Shown: positions 35,298 to 43,310, counted from the stretch's first letter. The stretch is 64,000 nt of DNA from Paenibacillus sp. 453mf (GCF_900116105.1 NZ_FPAC01000003.1:271858-335857), one strand, 5' to 3'. Numbers and translations are program-made. Notes: generated by a model not told the origin, from the letters alone.

Positions 35298-35642
35298 ATG
35301 CAGCTGGACACGAACGAGAACAAGAAGAAGATGTGCCAGATTTATAATGAAGTATCCAAGGAGCTATTCGGATTCGGCACGACCCTCCTGAAGGCTAGTG
35401 TTGACGATCGGATAGTTACCTTCTATGCGAAGCACCGCCGTTCACCGCGTTCGGCTGCTCTTGAAGGGGAAGCCCCTGAACTCAAGCAGGAGGTTGATTT
35501 TCGAATGTCTCTTCTATACAAGAAGATATTTCGGGACAAGCTTGAGGAGCAGATGAACCTTGAGATAGAAGCATTGCTGAGAGATTATGACGCTCCGACA
35601 CAGATTGCGATTACCACGCTGATCTTGCGCGAAGAGTCCTGA
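35298..35642 (+). CDS. DUF2294-like protein
   Basis: Soluble protein of 114 residues with the DUF2294 pattern: an N-terminal helix ending FGFGTTLLKASVDDRIVTFYAKH, an acidic middle helix and a C-terminal strand IAITTLIL. Many relatives are about 120 residues and lie near metabolic or motility genes; the function is not known. AAAGGTGG precedes the ATG. It lies upstream of the purine-type ABC operon, separated by a strong terminator. Confidence 0.62.
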   Translation: MQLDTNENKKKMCQIYNEVSKELFGFGTTLLKASVDDRIVTFYAKHRRSPRSAALEGEAPELKQEVDFRMSLLYKKIFRDKLEEQMNLEIEALLRDYDAPTQIAITTLILREES

Positions 35643-35751
35643 CCATAGGGTGAGATCGGGTTTATAACTCTATCAAGCCCCACATATGACGGCAATCAAC
35701 TTCGGATCAACTCTGGAGGAGAACCAGTGAATTTATAAGCGGGTGTCGCTA

Positions 35752-35810
35752 TTTCTTTGTTTACGAAGAAAAGTGTTCTTGTACAATACAAGGATGCTTT
35801 TCTTTTTTTG
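35752..35810 (+). terminator. terminator or attenuator before the purine-type ABC operon
   Basis: AGAAAAGTGTTCTTGTA (35767-35783) pairs over 17 bp (three G-U) with TACAAGGATGCTTTTCT (35787-35803), followed by TTTTTTG. The first part of the 5' arm can instead pair upstream: TTTCTTTG (35752-35759) with CGAAGAAA (35764-35771). That mutually exclusive pairing, only about 50 bases before the next start codon, suggests attenuation, though it may simply end the DUF2294 transcript. Confidence 0.7.
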
Positions 35811-35861
35811 TTTCATATTGGGTATTAAAAAAAACAAAAGATTCTAAGGGGGATATTTACA

Positions 35862-36902
35862 ATGAAAAAGGTACTGACAGGAATAACAAGTGTTGCACTA
35901 GCTTCCATGCTGCTGGCTGGCTGCGGCGGCGGTGAAGGCACGGCGAAGGACAAGCTGGTTATCTCGACTTGGGGCTTCTCGGAGGAATTCTTCAATGAAC
36001 AAGTGTACGCCCCGTTTGAAGAAGAGCATAATGTTGACATCGTAGTCGAGGTCGGCAACAACGCAGAGCGATTGAACAAAATTCGTCAAGGAACTTCACA
36101 AGTCGATATCGTATTCCTGTCCGACTATTATGCACAGCAAGGCGTTGCAGAAGGCTTGTTTGAAACAATCGATCGTGCGAACATCCCGAATATCGAACAA
36201 ATCTATGATTCTGCGAAAGCACCGCTTGGTGAAGATTACGGGCCGGCCTACACGGTTGGACAGCTGGGAATCGCCTATAATCCGAACCTGATTACAAATG
36301 AAGTTACGTCCTGGAGTGATCTGTGGAGCGAAGAATTCGCCGGAAATCTGACTCTGCCGAACATTACAGCGACAGCAGGCCCTATGGTGCTTGATGCAGC
36401 ATCCACAGTAGCAGGCAACACTGCATTCAATGAGGATGCCGCTTTTACTGAGCTGGCTAAGGTGAAGGAAGGCGTGGTGAAGTTCTACAGCCAAACATCG
36501 GAATATGTGAACATGTTCGCTCAAGAGGAAATTGCCGGCGGTCCGATTATGGAAATGTACTTCAAGGATATCCAGGCTGCTGTGCCTGAAGCGAAGTTCG
36601 TAACACCTAGTGAGGGTGCTTATGCCGTAATGAATACAGTGAATGTTGTCAAAGGAACGAAAAATAAAGAGCTCGCTGAAGAGTTCATTAACTGGCAGCT
36701 GAGCGAGGAAGTGCAGACCGCTTCTGCCAAAGCAAAGGTCGATTCCCCGGTTAACGTGAACGTTGAGCTGACAGAAGAAGAAGCCGAAGGCATTACTTAC
36801 GGTGCAGACGTCGTAGACCAGCTGAAGCTTCTGGACATGGAGTTTGTAAACAACAATGCAGCTGTATGGACAGACCGCTGGAACCGTAAAATTGCAAACT
36901 AA
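35862..36902 (+). CDS. ABC transporter substrate-binding lipoprotein (PotD/Fe-type fold)
   Basis: Extracytoplasmic binding protein of 346 residues. A signal peptide ends in LLAGC (lipidated Cys about residue 21); LVISTWGFSEEFFNEQVYAPFEEEHNVDIVVEVG is typical of the spermidine/putrescine and related type 2 binding proteins. AAGGGGGATA precedes the ATG. It starts an operon with a nucleoside hydrolase, two permeases and an ATPase, so despite its polyamine-type fold the ligand is probably a nucleoside or base. Confidence 0.9.
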   Translation: MKKVLTGITSVALASMLLAGCGGGEGTAKDKLVISTWGFSEEFFNEQVYAPFEEEHNVDIVVEVGNNAERLNKIRQGTSQVDIVFLSDYYAQQGVAEGLFETIDRANIPNIEQIYDSAKAPLGEDYGPAYTVGQLGIAYNPNLITNEVTSWSDLWSEEFAGNLTLPNITATAGPMVLDAASTVAGNTAFNEDAAFTELAKVKEGVVKFYSQTSEYVNMFAQEEIAGGPIMEMYFKDIQAAVPEAKFVTPSEGAYAVMNTVNVVKGTKNKELAEEFINWQLSEEVQTASAKAKVDSPVNVNVELTEEEAEGITYGADVVDQLKLLDMEFVNNNAAVWTDRWNRKIAN

Positions 36903-36988
36903 GTCAACTGATTATCGAATCGAACAGATAGCAAATAAAAAATAAGTGCAAATAGATGACGCGAACAAGCAAAAAGGAGACTCGTACG

Positions 36989-37930
36989 ATGAATCCTATT
37001 CTTCTGGATGTAGACACAGGAATCGATGATGCGCTCGGAATCATGCTGGCGGTACAGACTCGCTTCGATGATATTGCGTGCATTACGACCGTATGCGGCA
37101 ACGTATCGCTGGATCAGGCTACAGAGAATACGTGTAAAATACTCGAGTTCATGCAGGCAGATCAAATCCCTGTATATCGCGGCTCCGAGAGCCCGATTAT
37201 CCGCAAATCGCATTATGAGCACCGCGTGCACGGACAGGATGGTCTGGGCGGAGCACTCAAGGGTTATAACGCGAAGAAGCAGGCAGACAGCGGATTTGCC
37301 CCAGACCACATCATCGAGACGGTGATGGAGAGACCGGGCGAAGTGACGCTGATCATGACAGGGCCGCTCACCAATCTGGCGCTTGCTCTGCTGAAGAAGC
37401 CAGATCTCGTTAAATATGTGAAGGAAGTGATCTTCATGGGCGGGGTTGTAAAGGGCATGGGTAACATTACACCCGTCGCCGAGTACAACACGTACGCCGA
37501 TCCTGAAGCTGCACGCATCGTACTGCATGCCGGGTTCCCGAAGCTCACTCAAGTGGGACTGGATGTAACACGCCAGACGCTGCTGACCGAAGCTCATATC
37601 GAGCGACTCACGACGCCTGCCATTAAGGAATATGTTGCTGAGAGCACAGCTATCTATATCAAGCGCTATGAACAAATGAACGGTGTGCGCGCTTGTGCTC
37701 TGCACGATCCGCTCGCTGTAGGGGTGGCGCTGAGCCCTGACTTTGTAACAAGAAATGCGTATTACGTCGATGTAGAGACGGCAAGCCGCTTGTGTGACGG
37801 CCAGATGGTTTGCGACTTCCAGAATCGGCTGGGGCGTGAAGCGAATGTACTGGTCTGCGAGGAAGTGAATCAGGCTGCTTTTCTGGATCATTTTATTGAA
37901 GCACTTAACAAACCCATTGGAGCCTCTTAA
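36989..37930 (+). CDS. nucleoside hydrolase encoded in the ABC operon
   Basis: Inosine-uridine-type nucleoside hydrolase of 313 residues. It begins PILLDVDTGIDDALGIMLA with the intact DxDxGxDD calcium site, and has TVCGNVSLDQATENT, IMTGPLTNLALAL, FMGGVVKGMGN and EYNTYADPEAA. The ATG at 36989 is chosen because AAGGAGAC precedes it; the residues before it do not belong to the fold. Its stop codon abuts the next gene's ATG, so it is an integral part of the transporter operon and probably splits the imported nucleoside into base and ribose. Confidence 0.93.
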   Translation: MNPILLDVDTGIDDALGIMLAVQTRFDDIACITTVCGNVSLDQATENTCKILEFMQADQIPVYRGSESPIIRKSHYEHRVHGQDGLGGALKGYNAKKQADSGFAPDHIIETVMERPGEVTLIMTGPLTNLALALLKKPDLVKYVKEVIFMGGVVKGMGNITPVAEYNTYADPEAARIVLHAGFPKLTQVGLDVTRQTLLTEAHIERLTTPAIKEYVAESTAIYIKRYEQMNGVRACALHDPLAVGVALSPDFVTRNAYYVDVETASRLCDGQMVCDFQNRLGREANVLVCEEVNQAAFLDHFIEALNKPIGAS

Positions 37931-38752
37931 ATGAAGAATAAATACGCTTATTACCTTCTCTTGCCGGGGTTCCTGTTTCTGACGCTGTTCATGGTGGTTC
38001 CGATCGTGCTGACGATCGGCTCTACCTTTGTGCAGGACGGGAGCCTGACACTTGAGGGGTACCAACACTTTTTACAAGACACTTATTTTCTGAAAATATT
38101 GTGGACTACGCTGCAGGTCAGTGTGCTGACGACGGTGTTATGTATTTTGCTTGGATTTCCGACAGCCTACTATATCGCCAAGCGCAGCGCTCGTAAGAAA
38201 TCCATCCTGATTGCACTGGCGATCTTCCCCATGCTGACAAGCCCGGTTGTTCGTTCCTTCAGCTGGATGATCATTCTGGGCCGCAAGGGACTCGTCAATA
38301 ATGCACTGATAGGTATGGGTCTCATTAATGAGCCGCTCGATCTGCTCTATACGCCGATTTCCATTACGATTGGTCTCTTGCATCTGTTCCTGCCGATTAT
38401 GATTATTTCACTGGTGGGTGTGCTGGAGAATATTGATACGGATCTGATTAAAGCAGCGGAGAGTCTTGGCGCTTCCCGGTTTACGGCGTTCAGACGCATC
38501 GTGTTCCCGCTGGCGGTTCCGGGTCTAGTGCTGGGTTCAACGCTTGTGTTCGTCGGCAGCTTGACCGCCTATACGACACCTGCGCTGCTGGGAGGGAAAG
38601 AACGGGTCGTTTCCACGTTCCTGTACCAGAACGCAATGACGCTGAACGATTGGTTCCTGGCGTCCGTTATCGCAACGATTATGATCGTCATTACGTTTAT
38701 TGTCGTCGGTCTGATGAACAAGGCGGCGAACAAATTAAATCCGAAGGGGTAA
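37931..38752 (+). CDS. ABC transporter permease (PotB-like)
   Basis: Inner-membrane permease of 273 residues with six predicted helices. It starts YYLLLPGFLFLTLFMVVPIVLTI and carries the EAA loop AAESLGASRFTAFRRIVFPLAVPGLV of PotB-type subunits. It starts directly after the nucleoside hydrolase stop. It pairs with the next permease to form the channel of the importer. Confidence 0.9.
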   Translation: MKNKYAYYLLLPGFLFLTLFMVVPIVLTIGSTFVQDGSLTLEGYQHFLQDTYFLKILWTTLQVSVLTTVLCILLGFPTAYYIAKRSARKKSILIALAIFPMLTSPVVRSFSWMIILGRKGLVNNALIGMGLINEPLDLLYTPISITIGLLHLFLPIMIISLVGVLENIDTDLIKAAESLGASRFTAFRRIVFPLAVPGLVLGSTLVFVGSLTAYTTPALLGGKERVVSTFLYQNAMTLNDWFLASVIATIMIVITFIVVGLMNKAANKLNPKG

Positions 38753-38757
38753 ACAAC

Positions 38758-39546
38758 ATGCGGGAGAAAAATATCGGGCTCAGCCTGATCAGTCTTGTGG
38801 TCTTCATCTTTCTGCTGGGCCCGCTTCTGATTATCGCTGCCAGTTCGTTTGAGCCGGGGACGGTGCTGAAATTTCCGCCGGAGGGCTTTTCCCTGAGGTG
38901 GTATGAAAATATTTTTGAGCAAGGAAGCTTTGTACGAACCTTTATGATCTCAGTCATTATTTCGCTGGCGGGCAATGTGCTCGCACTGCTCATCGGCGTT
39001 CCAGCTGCTTATGCAATCAGCCGTTTTCGGTTTAAAGGCCGGGATGCGCTGAATGCGATCTTTTTGTCCCCGGTGCTTATACCGGGAATTGTACTTGGCT
39101 TTACACTCATGCGTTATTTGATCGTTGTATATCAGCTGCCGCTGTATGCGGGACTGCTTATCGGTCATGCCGTAATCATGCTGCCATTTATTATCAGGGT
39201 GATCGGCTCCAGCCTGTCGAACTTCGACTTTGCTATTGAAGAGGCGGCACTGAGCCTGGGTGCAGGCCGGGTTGCGACCTTCTTCAAGGTAGTCCTGCCG
39301 AACATTAAATCCGGCATTATCGCCGCAATCTTGATCGCCTTTTTGGAATCATTTAATAACGTTGACATTTCCGTCTTTATGACCGGTCCGGGGGTAAGCA
39401 CCCTGCCGATCCAGATGCTCACATATGTAGAGAATTATTTTGACCCGACGATCGCGGCGATATCCGTGCTGCTGATGGTTGTTACCGGCGCATTTATGTT
39501 CTTGATTGAACGGATGATGGGTCTGTCCTATTTCACGAAACGCTAA
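38758..39546 (+). CDS. ABC transporter permease (PotC-like)
   Basis: Permease of 262 residues with six helices, the PotC-type motif GFSLRWYENIF near the start and the EAA loop EEAALSLGAGRVATFFKVVLPNIKSGI. I choose the ATG at 38758, six bases after the preceding stop, over a longer frame that runs inside the previous gene. Partner of the PotB-like permease. Confidence 0.9.
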   Translation: MREKNIGLSLISLVVFIFLLGPLLIIAASSFEPGTVLKFPPEGFSLRWYENIFEQGSFVRTFMISVIISLAGNVLALLIGVPAAYAISRFRFKGRDALNAIFLSPVLIPGIVLGFTLMRYLIVVYQLPLYAGLLIGHAVIMLPFIIRVIGSSLSNFDFAIEEAALSLGAGRVATFFKVVLPNIKSGIIAAILIAFLESFNNVDISVFMTGPGVSTLPIQMLTYVENYFDPTIAAISVLLMVVTGAFMFLIERMMGLSYFTKR

Positions 39547-39567
39547 TGACAGGAGGCACTTAAGATT

Positions 39568-40629
39568 ATGGCATTGCTAACTTTGGACAAAGTCTCGGTG
39601 GCCTATGACAACAATTATATACTCAAGGATTTTGATCTGGCGCTTGAAAAAGGACAGCTCATCTCCCTGCTCGGCCCGAGCGGCTGCGGCAAAACAACAA
39701 CACTGCGTCTTATAGCCGGCTTCCTTGAAGCCAAAGACGGCAAGTTTACATTTGACGGTAAGGATTACACACGGGTGCCCGTGAACAAGCGTAATTTCGG
39801 CTTTGTGTTCCAGAGCTATGCGCTGTTCCCGCATTTGTCGGTGTATGAGAATGTCGCATTTGGACTAAAAATGCGGAAGGTCAAGGATGATGAGATTAAG
39901 AAGCGCGTGCTGCGTATTCTTGAGGTGGTCAGCTTGGCTGGCTTTGAAAAAAGACTGCCGCAGGAGCTGTCGGGTGGTCAGCGCCAGCGGGTGGCGATTG
40001 CCCGTGCGCTCGTAATTGAGCCGGATCTGCTCTTGTTCGACGAGCCGCTGAGTAACCTGGACGCGAACCTGCGGGTGAACATGCGGGTGGAGATTCGCCG
40101 TATTCAGCAAGAGCTTGGTATTACGACGGTGTATGTATCTCATGACCAGGAGGAGTGCTTCTCGATCTCTGACCGTGTCGCAATTATGAATAAAGGAAAT
40201 GTGGAGCAGCTAGAGCGCCCGGAGACAATCTTTAAGTATCCGGCGACCGAGTTCGTCGCACGGTTTATCGGCTTCCACAACTTTGTAGAGTTTGATGAGC
40301 GCAGCGAGCAGGATGGAATGATTGCGCTGCGTGTCGGCGCTCGTTCGTTCACCGCGACGAAGAACCCGGGCACACTTACGCCGGGAGCACGAAAAGGCGC
40401 CATCCGCCCGGATGACATGATCGTAACGGCAGCGGATGACGGTGATGTGCCTGCAAATGCACTGCCGGGTGTAGTGAAGGTGAGCACGTACCTTGGACGC
40501 AGCTACCAGTATGTAGTGGAGACCGAGTTAGGAGACTTTACCGCGAACCAGGAGATGGAGAGCGCGTACCTGAGCGGTCAGCGGGTGAACCTGATCTTCC
40601 CGCCCGAGAAACTCGTACTTGTACAGTAA
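39568..40629 (+). CDS. ABC transporter ATPase (PotA-like)
   Basis: ATP-binding subunit of 353 residues: Walker [11 protein letters not shown]-loop [22 protein letters not shown], signature LSGGQRQR, Walker B LLLFDEPLSNLD and a C-terminal TOBE domain (from about residue 240). All motifs are intact. AGGAGGCACTT precedes the ATG. Last gene of the five-gene importer operon; followed by a repeat-rich spacer rather than a simple terminator. Confidence 0.92.
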   Translation: MALLTLDKVSVAYDNNYILKDFDLALEKGQLISLLGPSGCGKTTTLRLIAGFLEAKDGKFTFDGKDYTRVPVNKRNFGFVFQSYALFPHLSVYENVAFGLKMRKVKDDEIKKRVLRILEVVSLAGFEKRLPQELSGGQRQRVAIARALVIEPDLLLFDEPLSNLDANLRVNMRVEIRRIQQELGITTVYVSHDQEECFSISDRVAIMNKGNVEQLERPETIFKYPATEFVARFIGFHNFVEFDERSEQDGMIALRVGARSFTATKNPGTLTPGARKGAIRPDDMIVTAADDGDVPANALPGVVKVSTYLGRSYQYVVETELGDFTANQEMESAYLSGQRVNLIFPPEKLVLVQ

Positions 40630-40660
40630 TTCTTAGAGTTTAAGCTTTAGCATATTTTTA

Positions 40661-40739
40661 TTTTTTATCTTTTATCTATTGTTTTTTGTTTTTTATCTTT
40701 TATCTTTTGTCTTTTGTCTTTTGTCTTTTGTCTTTTGTC
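40661..40739 (+). repeat. heptanucleotide microsatellite
   Basis: After a T-rich lead-in (40661-40690) come two TTTTATC units (40691-40704) and five perfect TTTTGTC units (40705-40739). Copy number is likely to vary between strains. It lies directly after the ATPase gene. Confidence 0.9.
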
Positions 40740-40789
40740 TTTATGTCAGTCGCATGACGAAGGAATGCCGCTGACACGCCAAAGCAAGC

Positions 40790-41050
40790 GCATCGCGAAG
40801 GCAAGAGGTCTTTTCCGCACTTAGGGACAGCGAGCGAAGCTTCGCTGGCCCTCGCCGGAGCGGGCGCATCGCGAAGGCAAGAGAGATCTTTGCCGAACTT
40901 AGGGACAGTCGAGCGAAGCTTCGCTGGCCCTGGCCGGAGCGGGCGAAGCGCGGAGGCAAGAGAGATCTTTGCCCGCGCTTGGAGGACAGAGAGCGAAGCT
41001 TCGCTGGCCTCCGCCGGAGCAGACGAAGTGCGGAGGCTAAGCGCCTCTAC
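40790..41050. repeat. tandem repeat of 76-80-bp units carrying a 14-bp palindrome
   Basis: Three diverged units (40790-40865, 40866-40944, 40945-41024) and the start of a fourth. Each has GAAGGCAAGAG-like and GGACAG segments and the perfect palindrome AGCGAAGCTTCGCT (40833-40846, 40912-40925, 40992-41005). The units are G+C-rich and not coding in any recognised way. Confidence 0.85.
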
Positions 41051-41174
41051 GCACAAGAGCCATGCGGCAAAGCAGCCTGACGGATAATATTCGTCAGGCA
41101 AGCCGCATCGCGGCTCCACGCGCAACCGTAACCATAGCAAGTTTGAACAAAACTAATGAACCGCCAGTTCCGGG

Positions 41175-41228
41175 TGTCCAGAGGGCAGAGCCCTCTGGGG
41201 CCCTCCCTGTCAGGGAGGGTTTGGGAGG
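41175..41228. repeat. REP-like double hairpin
   Basis: CCAGAGGGC-AGA-GCCCTCTGG (about 41178-41198) is directly followed by CCCTCCCTG-T-CAGGGAGGG (about 41201-41219) and GGGAGGG. The two perfect hairpins look like a repetitive extragenic palindrome; the second runs into TTTGG and may also stop transcription. Confidence 0.65.
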
Positions 41229-41276
41229 GTGACCTTCCGGTTTGGAAGGGTGTTTTTAAAGGAGCTGATTCCTGAC

Positions 41277-42983
41277 GTGAGAATAGATCAATTGATCTTG
41301 AATGTAAAAATTTACAATAGTTACTATAAAATGTTTGAAGAAGGTAGTGTTGCGGTATGCGACGGACGGTTTTTATACATCGGACCTCGTGGGGAAAAAA
41401 TGTTCACTGCGAACGAAATTGTAGATGGACGCGGTCATTACATGATTCCTGGGCTGATCGATATTCATCTTCACATTGAGAGCACGATGGTGACACCGGC
41501 GACGTTCTCCTACGGGCTGCTGCGCTGTGGGGTAACAACCATTGTCCCTGAGCCCCATGAGATGGCGAATGTATTCGGCATTGAGGGTGTGCAGCAAATG
41601 ATGGAAGCGAGCAAGGAATGCACGGTCGATATGTTCTATGCCATTCCAAGCTCGGTTCCGGCTACACCGATGGAAACGACAGGCGGAAGCATTGAGATTG
41701 AGGACATGGACAAGCTGATGGCAACAGGCGAGATTATCTGCCTGGGCGAAATCATGAACTATGTGGATGTCATTAACAAGCCGGATAGCAAGACGAACCG
41801 CATTCTGAAGCATATGAAGAAGAACTATCCCAAGCTTGTCATCGAAGGTCACACGCCGAAGCTGATGGGCCTTGATCTGCACCGGATGATCTATGCAGGT
41901 GTAGACTCCGACCACACGCATCAAAGTATCGAAGGTATGAAAGCCCGTATCGCCGCAGGCATGTTCATCGAGCTGCAGGAGAAGTCCATGACCCAGGAAG
42001 TGATGGACTACGTGATTCATCATCCGGTATCCTCCCATTTCTGCTTTGTCACAGATGATGTCATGCCGGATTCGTTCGTGGAAAAAGGACATCTCGATCA
42101 TATCGTGCGTAAGGCGATCCGGATGGGCATGAAGCCAGAGGATGCCATTTTTGCGGCAACCTATACGCCTTCGAAGCGGATGAAGATGGATGACCGGGGC
42201 AGCATCTCACCAGGTAAAGTTGCGGATTTTGTACTCGTATCTGACCTGTACCAGTTTGATGTCAAGCAGGTGTACAAAGGCGGGAAGAAAGTATTTGATC
42301 TATATGAGCATGATGTGCAGAAGAGTGAGACAGGTGCGTTTCCTGCTCATTTTTACAACAGTGTGAAGCTTGCACCACTCTGCCATGAAGACCTGACGGT
42401 GAAGGTGGATGTTCCGGACGGTCCTCACCAAGCACGGGCCATGATCGTCAAGAATGGTTCGACCTTCACTCAGGAAGCGCATGTCGATGTGACTGTTCAA
42501 GACGGAGTGCTGCAATGGGAAGATTCAGGCTATGGTCTGATTGCCACGTTTGAGCGCTACGAGAAGAACGGAAATCATGCATTCGGACTCATTGGAGGCG
42601 ATACGATCAAGCGCGGAGCAATCGCGACAACGTATTCTCATGACAACCATAACTTGCTGATTATCGGTCGTCACTGGGAGGACATGCTGCTCGCAGCGAA
42701 CACGGTCATCGAAAGTCAAGGCGGGTTCTGCGTGGTGGAGAATGGAGAAATTCTGTCTCATGTGGAGCTGCCGGTCGGGGGAATCCTGACGGAGGAGCCG
42801 CTCCATATTGTCGCGCATCAAGTGAAGGAGCTGCGTGAAGCGATGCAGTCGCTCGGATATGTACACTATAACCCGATCATGTCGCTCAGCACGCATTCGC
42901 TTGCGGTCAGCCCGGCTTTGAAAATTACCGATCATGGACTTATTGATGTGAACGAAGGTGAAATCGTATCTTTGATTGTTTAA
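41277..42983 (+). CDS. ade: adenine deaminase
   Basis: Amidohydrolase of about 568 residues that converts adenine to hypoxanthine plus ammonia. MIPGLIDIHLHIESTMVTPATF carries the metal-binding HxH and the ESTMVTP signature, followed by VPEPHEMANVFG, IEGHTPKL, DSDHT and FVTDDVMPD; the C-terminal domain with GGFCVVENGEI and SLSTHSLAV is complete. I choose GTG 41277 with AAAGGAG about 12 bases upstream; the exact start is uncertain. Placed after the nucleoside importer and hydrolase, it would deaminate the released adenine. Confidence 0.92.
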   Translation: MRIDQLILNVKIYNSYYKMFEEGSVAVCDGRFLYIGPRGEKMFTANEIVDGRGHYMIPGLIDIHLHIESTMVTPATFSYGLLRCGVTTIVPEPHEMANVFGIEGVQQMMEASKECTVDMFYAIPSSVPATPMETTGGSIEIEDMDKLMATGEIICLGEIMNYVDVINKPDSKTNRILKHMKKNYPKLVIEGHTPKLMGLDLHRMIYAGVDSDHTHQSIEGMKARIAAGMFIELQEKSMTQEVMDYVIHHPVSSHFCFVTDDVMPDSFVEKGHLDHIVRKAIRMGMKPEDAIFAATYTPSKRMKMDDRGSISPGKVADFVLVSDLYQFDVKQVYKGGKKVFDLYEHDVQKSETGAFPAHFYNSVKLAPLCHEDLTVKVDVPDGPHQARAMIVKNGSTFTQEAHVDVTVQDGVLQWEDSGYGLIATFERYEKNGNHAFGLIGGDTIKRGAIATTYSHDNHNLLIIGRHWEDMLLAANTVIESQGGFCVVENGEILSHVELPVGGILTEEPLHIVAHQVKELREAMQSLGYVHYNPIMSLSTHSLAVSPALKITDHGLIDVNEGEIVSLIV

Positions 42984-43001
42984 GCATCTTGCAACATCAG
43001 A

Positions 43002-43010
43002 TGGTATAAT
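43002..43010 (+). promoter_or_regulatory. extended -10 promoter of the toxin locus
   Basis: TGGTATAAT (TATAAT at 43005-43010) is an extended -10 element about 65 bases before the toxin start. No strong -35 box is seen. Confidence 0.5.
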
Positions 43011-43052
43011 ATGGTTTGCACAACGGTATCGGCTATAAGGCGGTCGGCTAGT

Positions 43053-43070
43053 CTCCTTTCTAGGAGGTGA
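43053..43070 (+). promoter_or_regulatory. hairpin masking the toxin ribosome binding site
   Basis: CTCCT (from 43053), loop TTCT, AGGAG (43062-43066, part of AGGAGGTGA) fold the Shine-Dalgarno sequence into a stem, a feature of type I toxin mRNAs. Confidence 0.55.
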
Positions 43071-43075
43071 TGCTT

Positions 43076-43193
43076 GTGGAGGTTAAGGAAGCTCTGGCAT
43101 TATTGAATACAATTCGGCTCGCTAATCGTAGCGTTAATCAGATCAATCATCAGTATTGTCATTCCCATTGTAAACCGAGACAAAAAGAAATAG
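43076..43193 (+). pseudogene. frameshifted holin-like type I toxin gene
   Basis: GTG at 43076 after AGGAGGTGA starts MEVKEALALL in one frame; from 43107 the next frame reads IQFGSLIVALIRSIIS followed by IVIPIVNRDKKK and TAG at 43191. Joined, these give a 38-residue hydrophobic peptide with basic tail, the pattern of the putative holin-like toxin family (Hol_Tox). One extra A at about 43106 breaks the frame; without it the frame is intact. The uncorrected frame runs on to 43213 without a membrane segment. Hairpin-rich sequence follows, as usual for the antitoxin RNA region. So the toxin looks inactivated. Confidence 0.75.
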
Positions 43194-43310
43194 ACCGCCC
43201 TTTCGTGAGGTAAACGGTCTATTCTTTGAATATAACCTACTGCCGACCGCTCTTACAGCGGTAAGTTGTGCAGGGAGTCGTGTGTAGGAGCACGGCTCCC
43301 TTTTCCTATT
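43191..43310. ncRNA. 3' region of the toxin locus, probable antisense antitoxin RNA
   Basis: Three hairpins follow the toxin frame: AGACCG/CGGTCT (about 43192-43221), ACCGCT/AGCGGT (about 43247-43262) and GGGAGTCGTG/CACGGCTCCC with TTTTCC (about 43275-43307). In type I systems of this family the antitoxin RNA is transcribed from the opposite strand over this part. No antisense promoter was established here, so the RNA itself is inferred. Confidence 0.45.

Noticed and set aside
35643-35760. purine riboswitch upstream of the nucleoside-type importer
   Set aside because: The invariant purine aptamer segments (ATATGG, TTTCTACC-like and CCGTAAA-like loops) are not present; only the expression platform looks riboswitch-like.
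36899-38068. 389-codon open frame on the minus strand
   Set aside because: Lies antisense to the nucleoside hydrolase gene, which has clear motifs and a good ribosome binding site; the minus frame has no recognisable domain and is rich in His, Arg and Cys as shadow frames are.
40790-41050. CRISPR array
   Set aside because: Repeats are 76-80 bp and contiguous, with no unique spacers and no cas genes nearby; the Cas4-like nuclease domain at 18.7 kb is part of a helicase.
40700-41140. 146-codon frames in the repeat region
   Set aside because: They arise from the G+C-rich tandem repeats; the predicted peptides simply repeat with the DNA units and have no domain.
41373-42101. 242-codon minus-strand frame inside the adenine deaminase gene
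   Set aside because: Shadow of a strongly conserved enzyme gene; composition is His/Arg/Cys-rich and no binding site precedes it.
43076-43213. intact 45-codon soluble peptide in frame 0 of the toxin locus
   Set aside because: Frame 0 after codon 10 is polar and unlike any toxin, whereas the +1 frame gives a perfect holin-like helix and ends at the usual KKK-stop; the frame-0 reading is best explained as the result of the frameshift.
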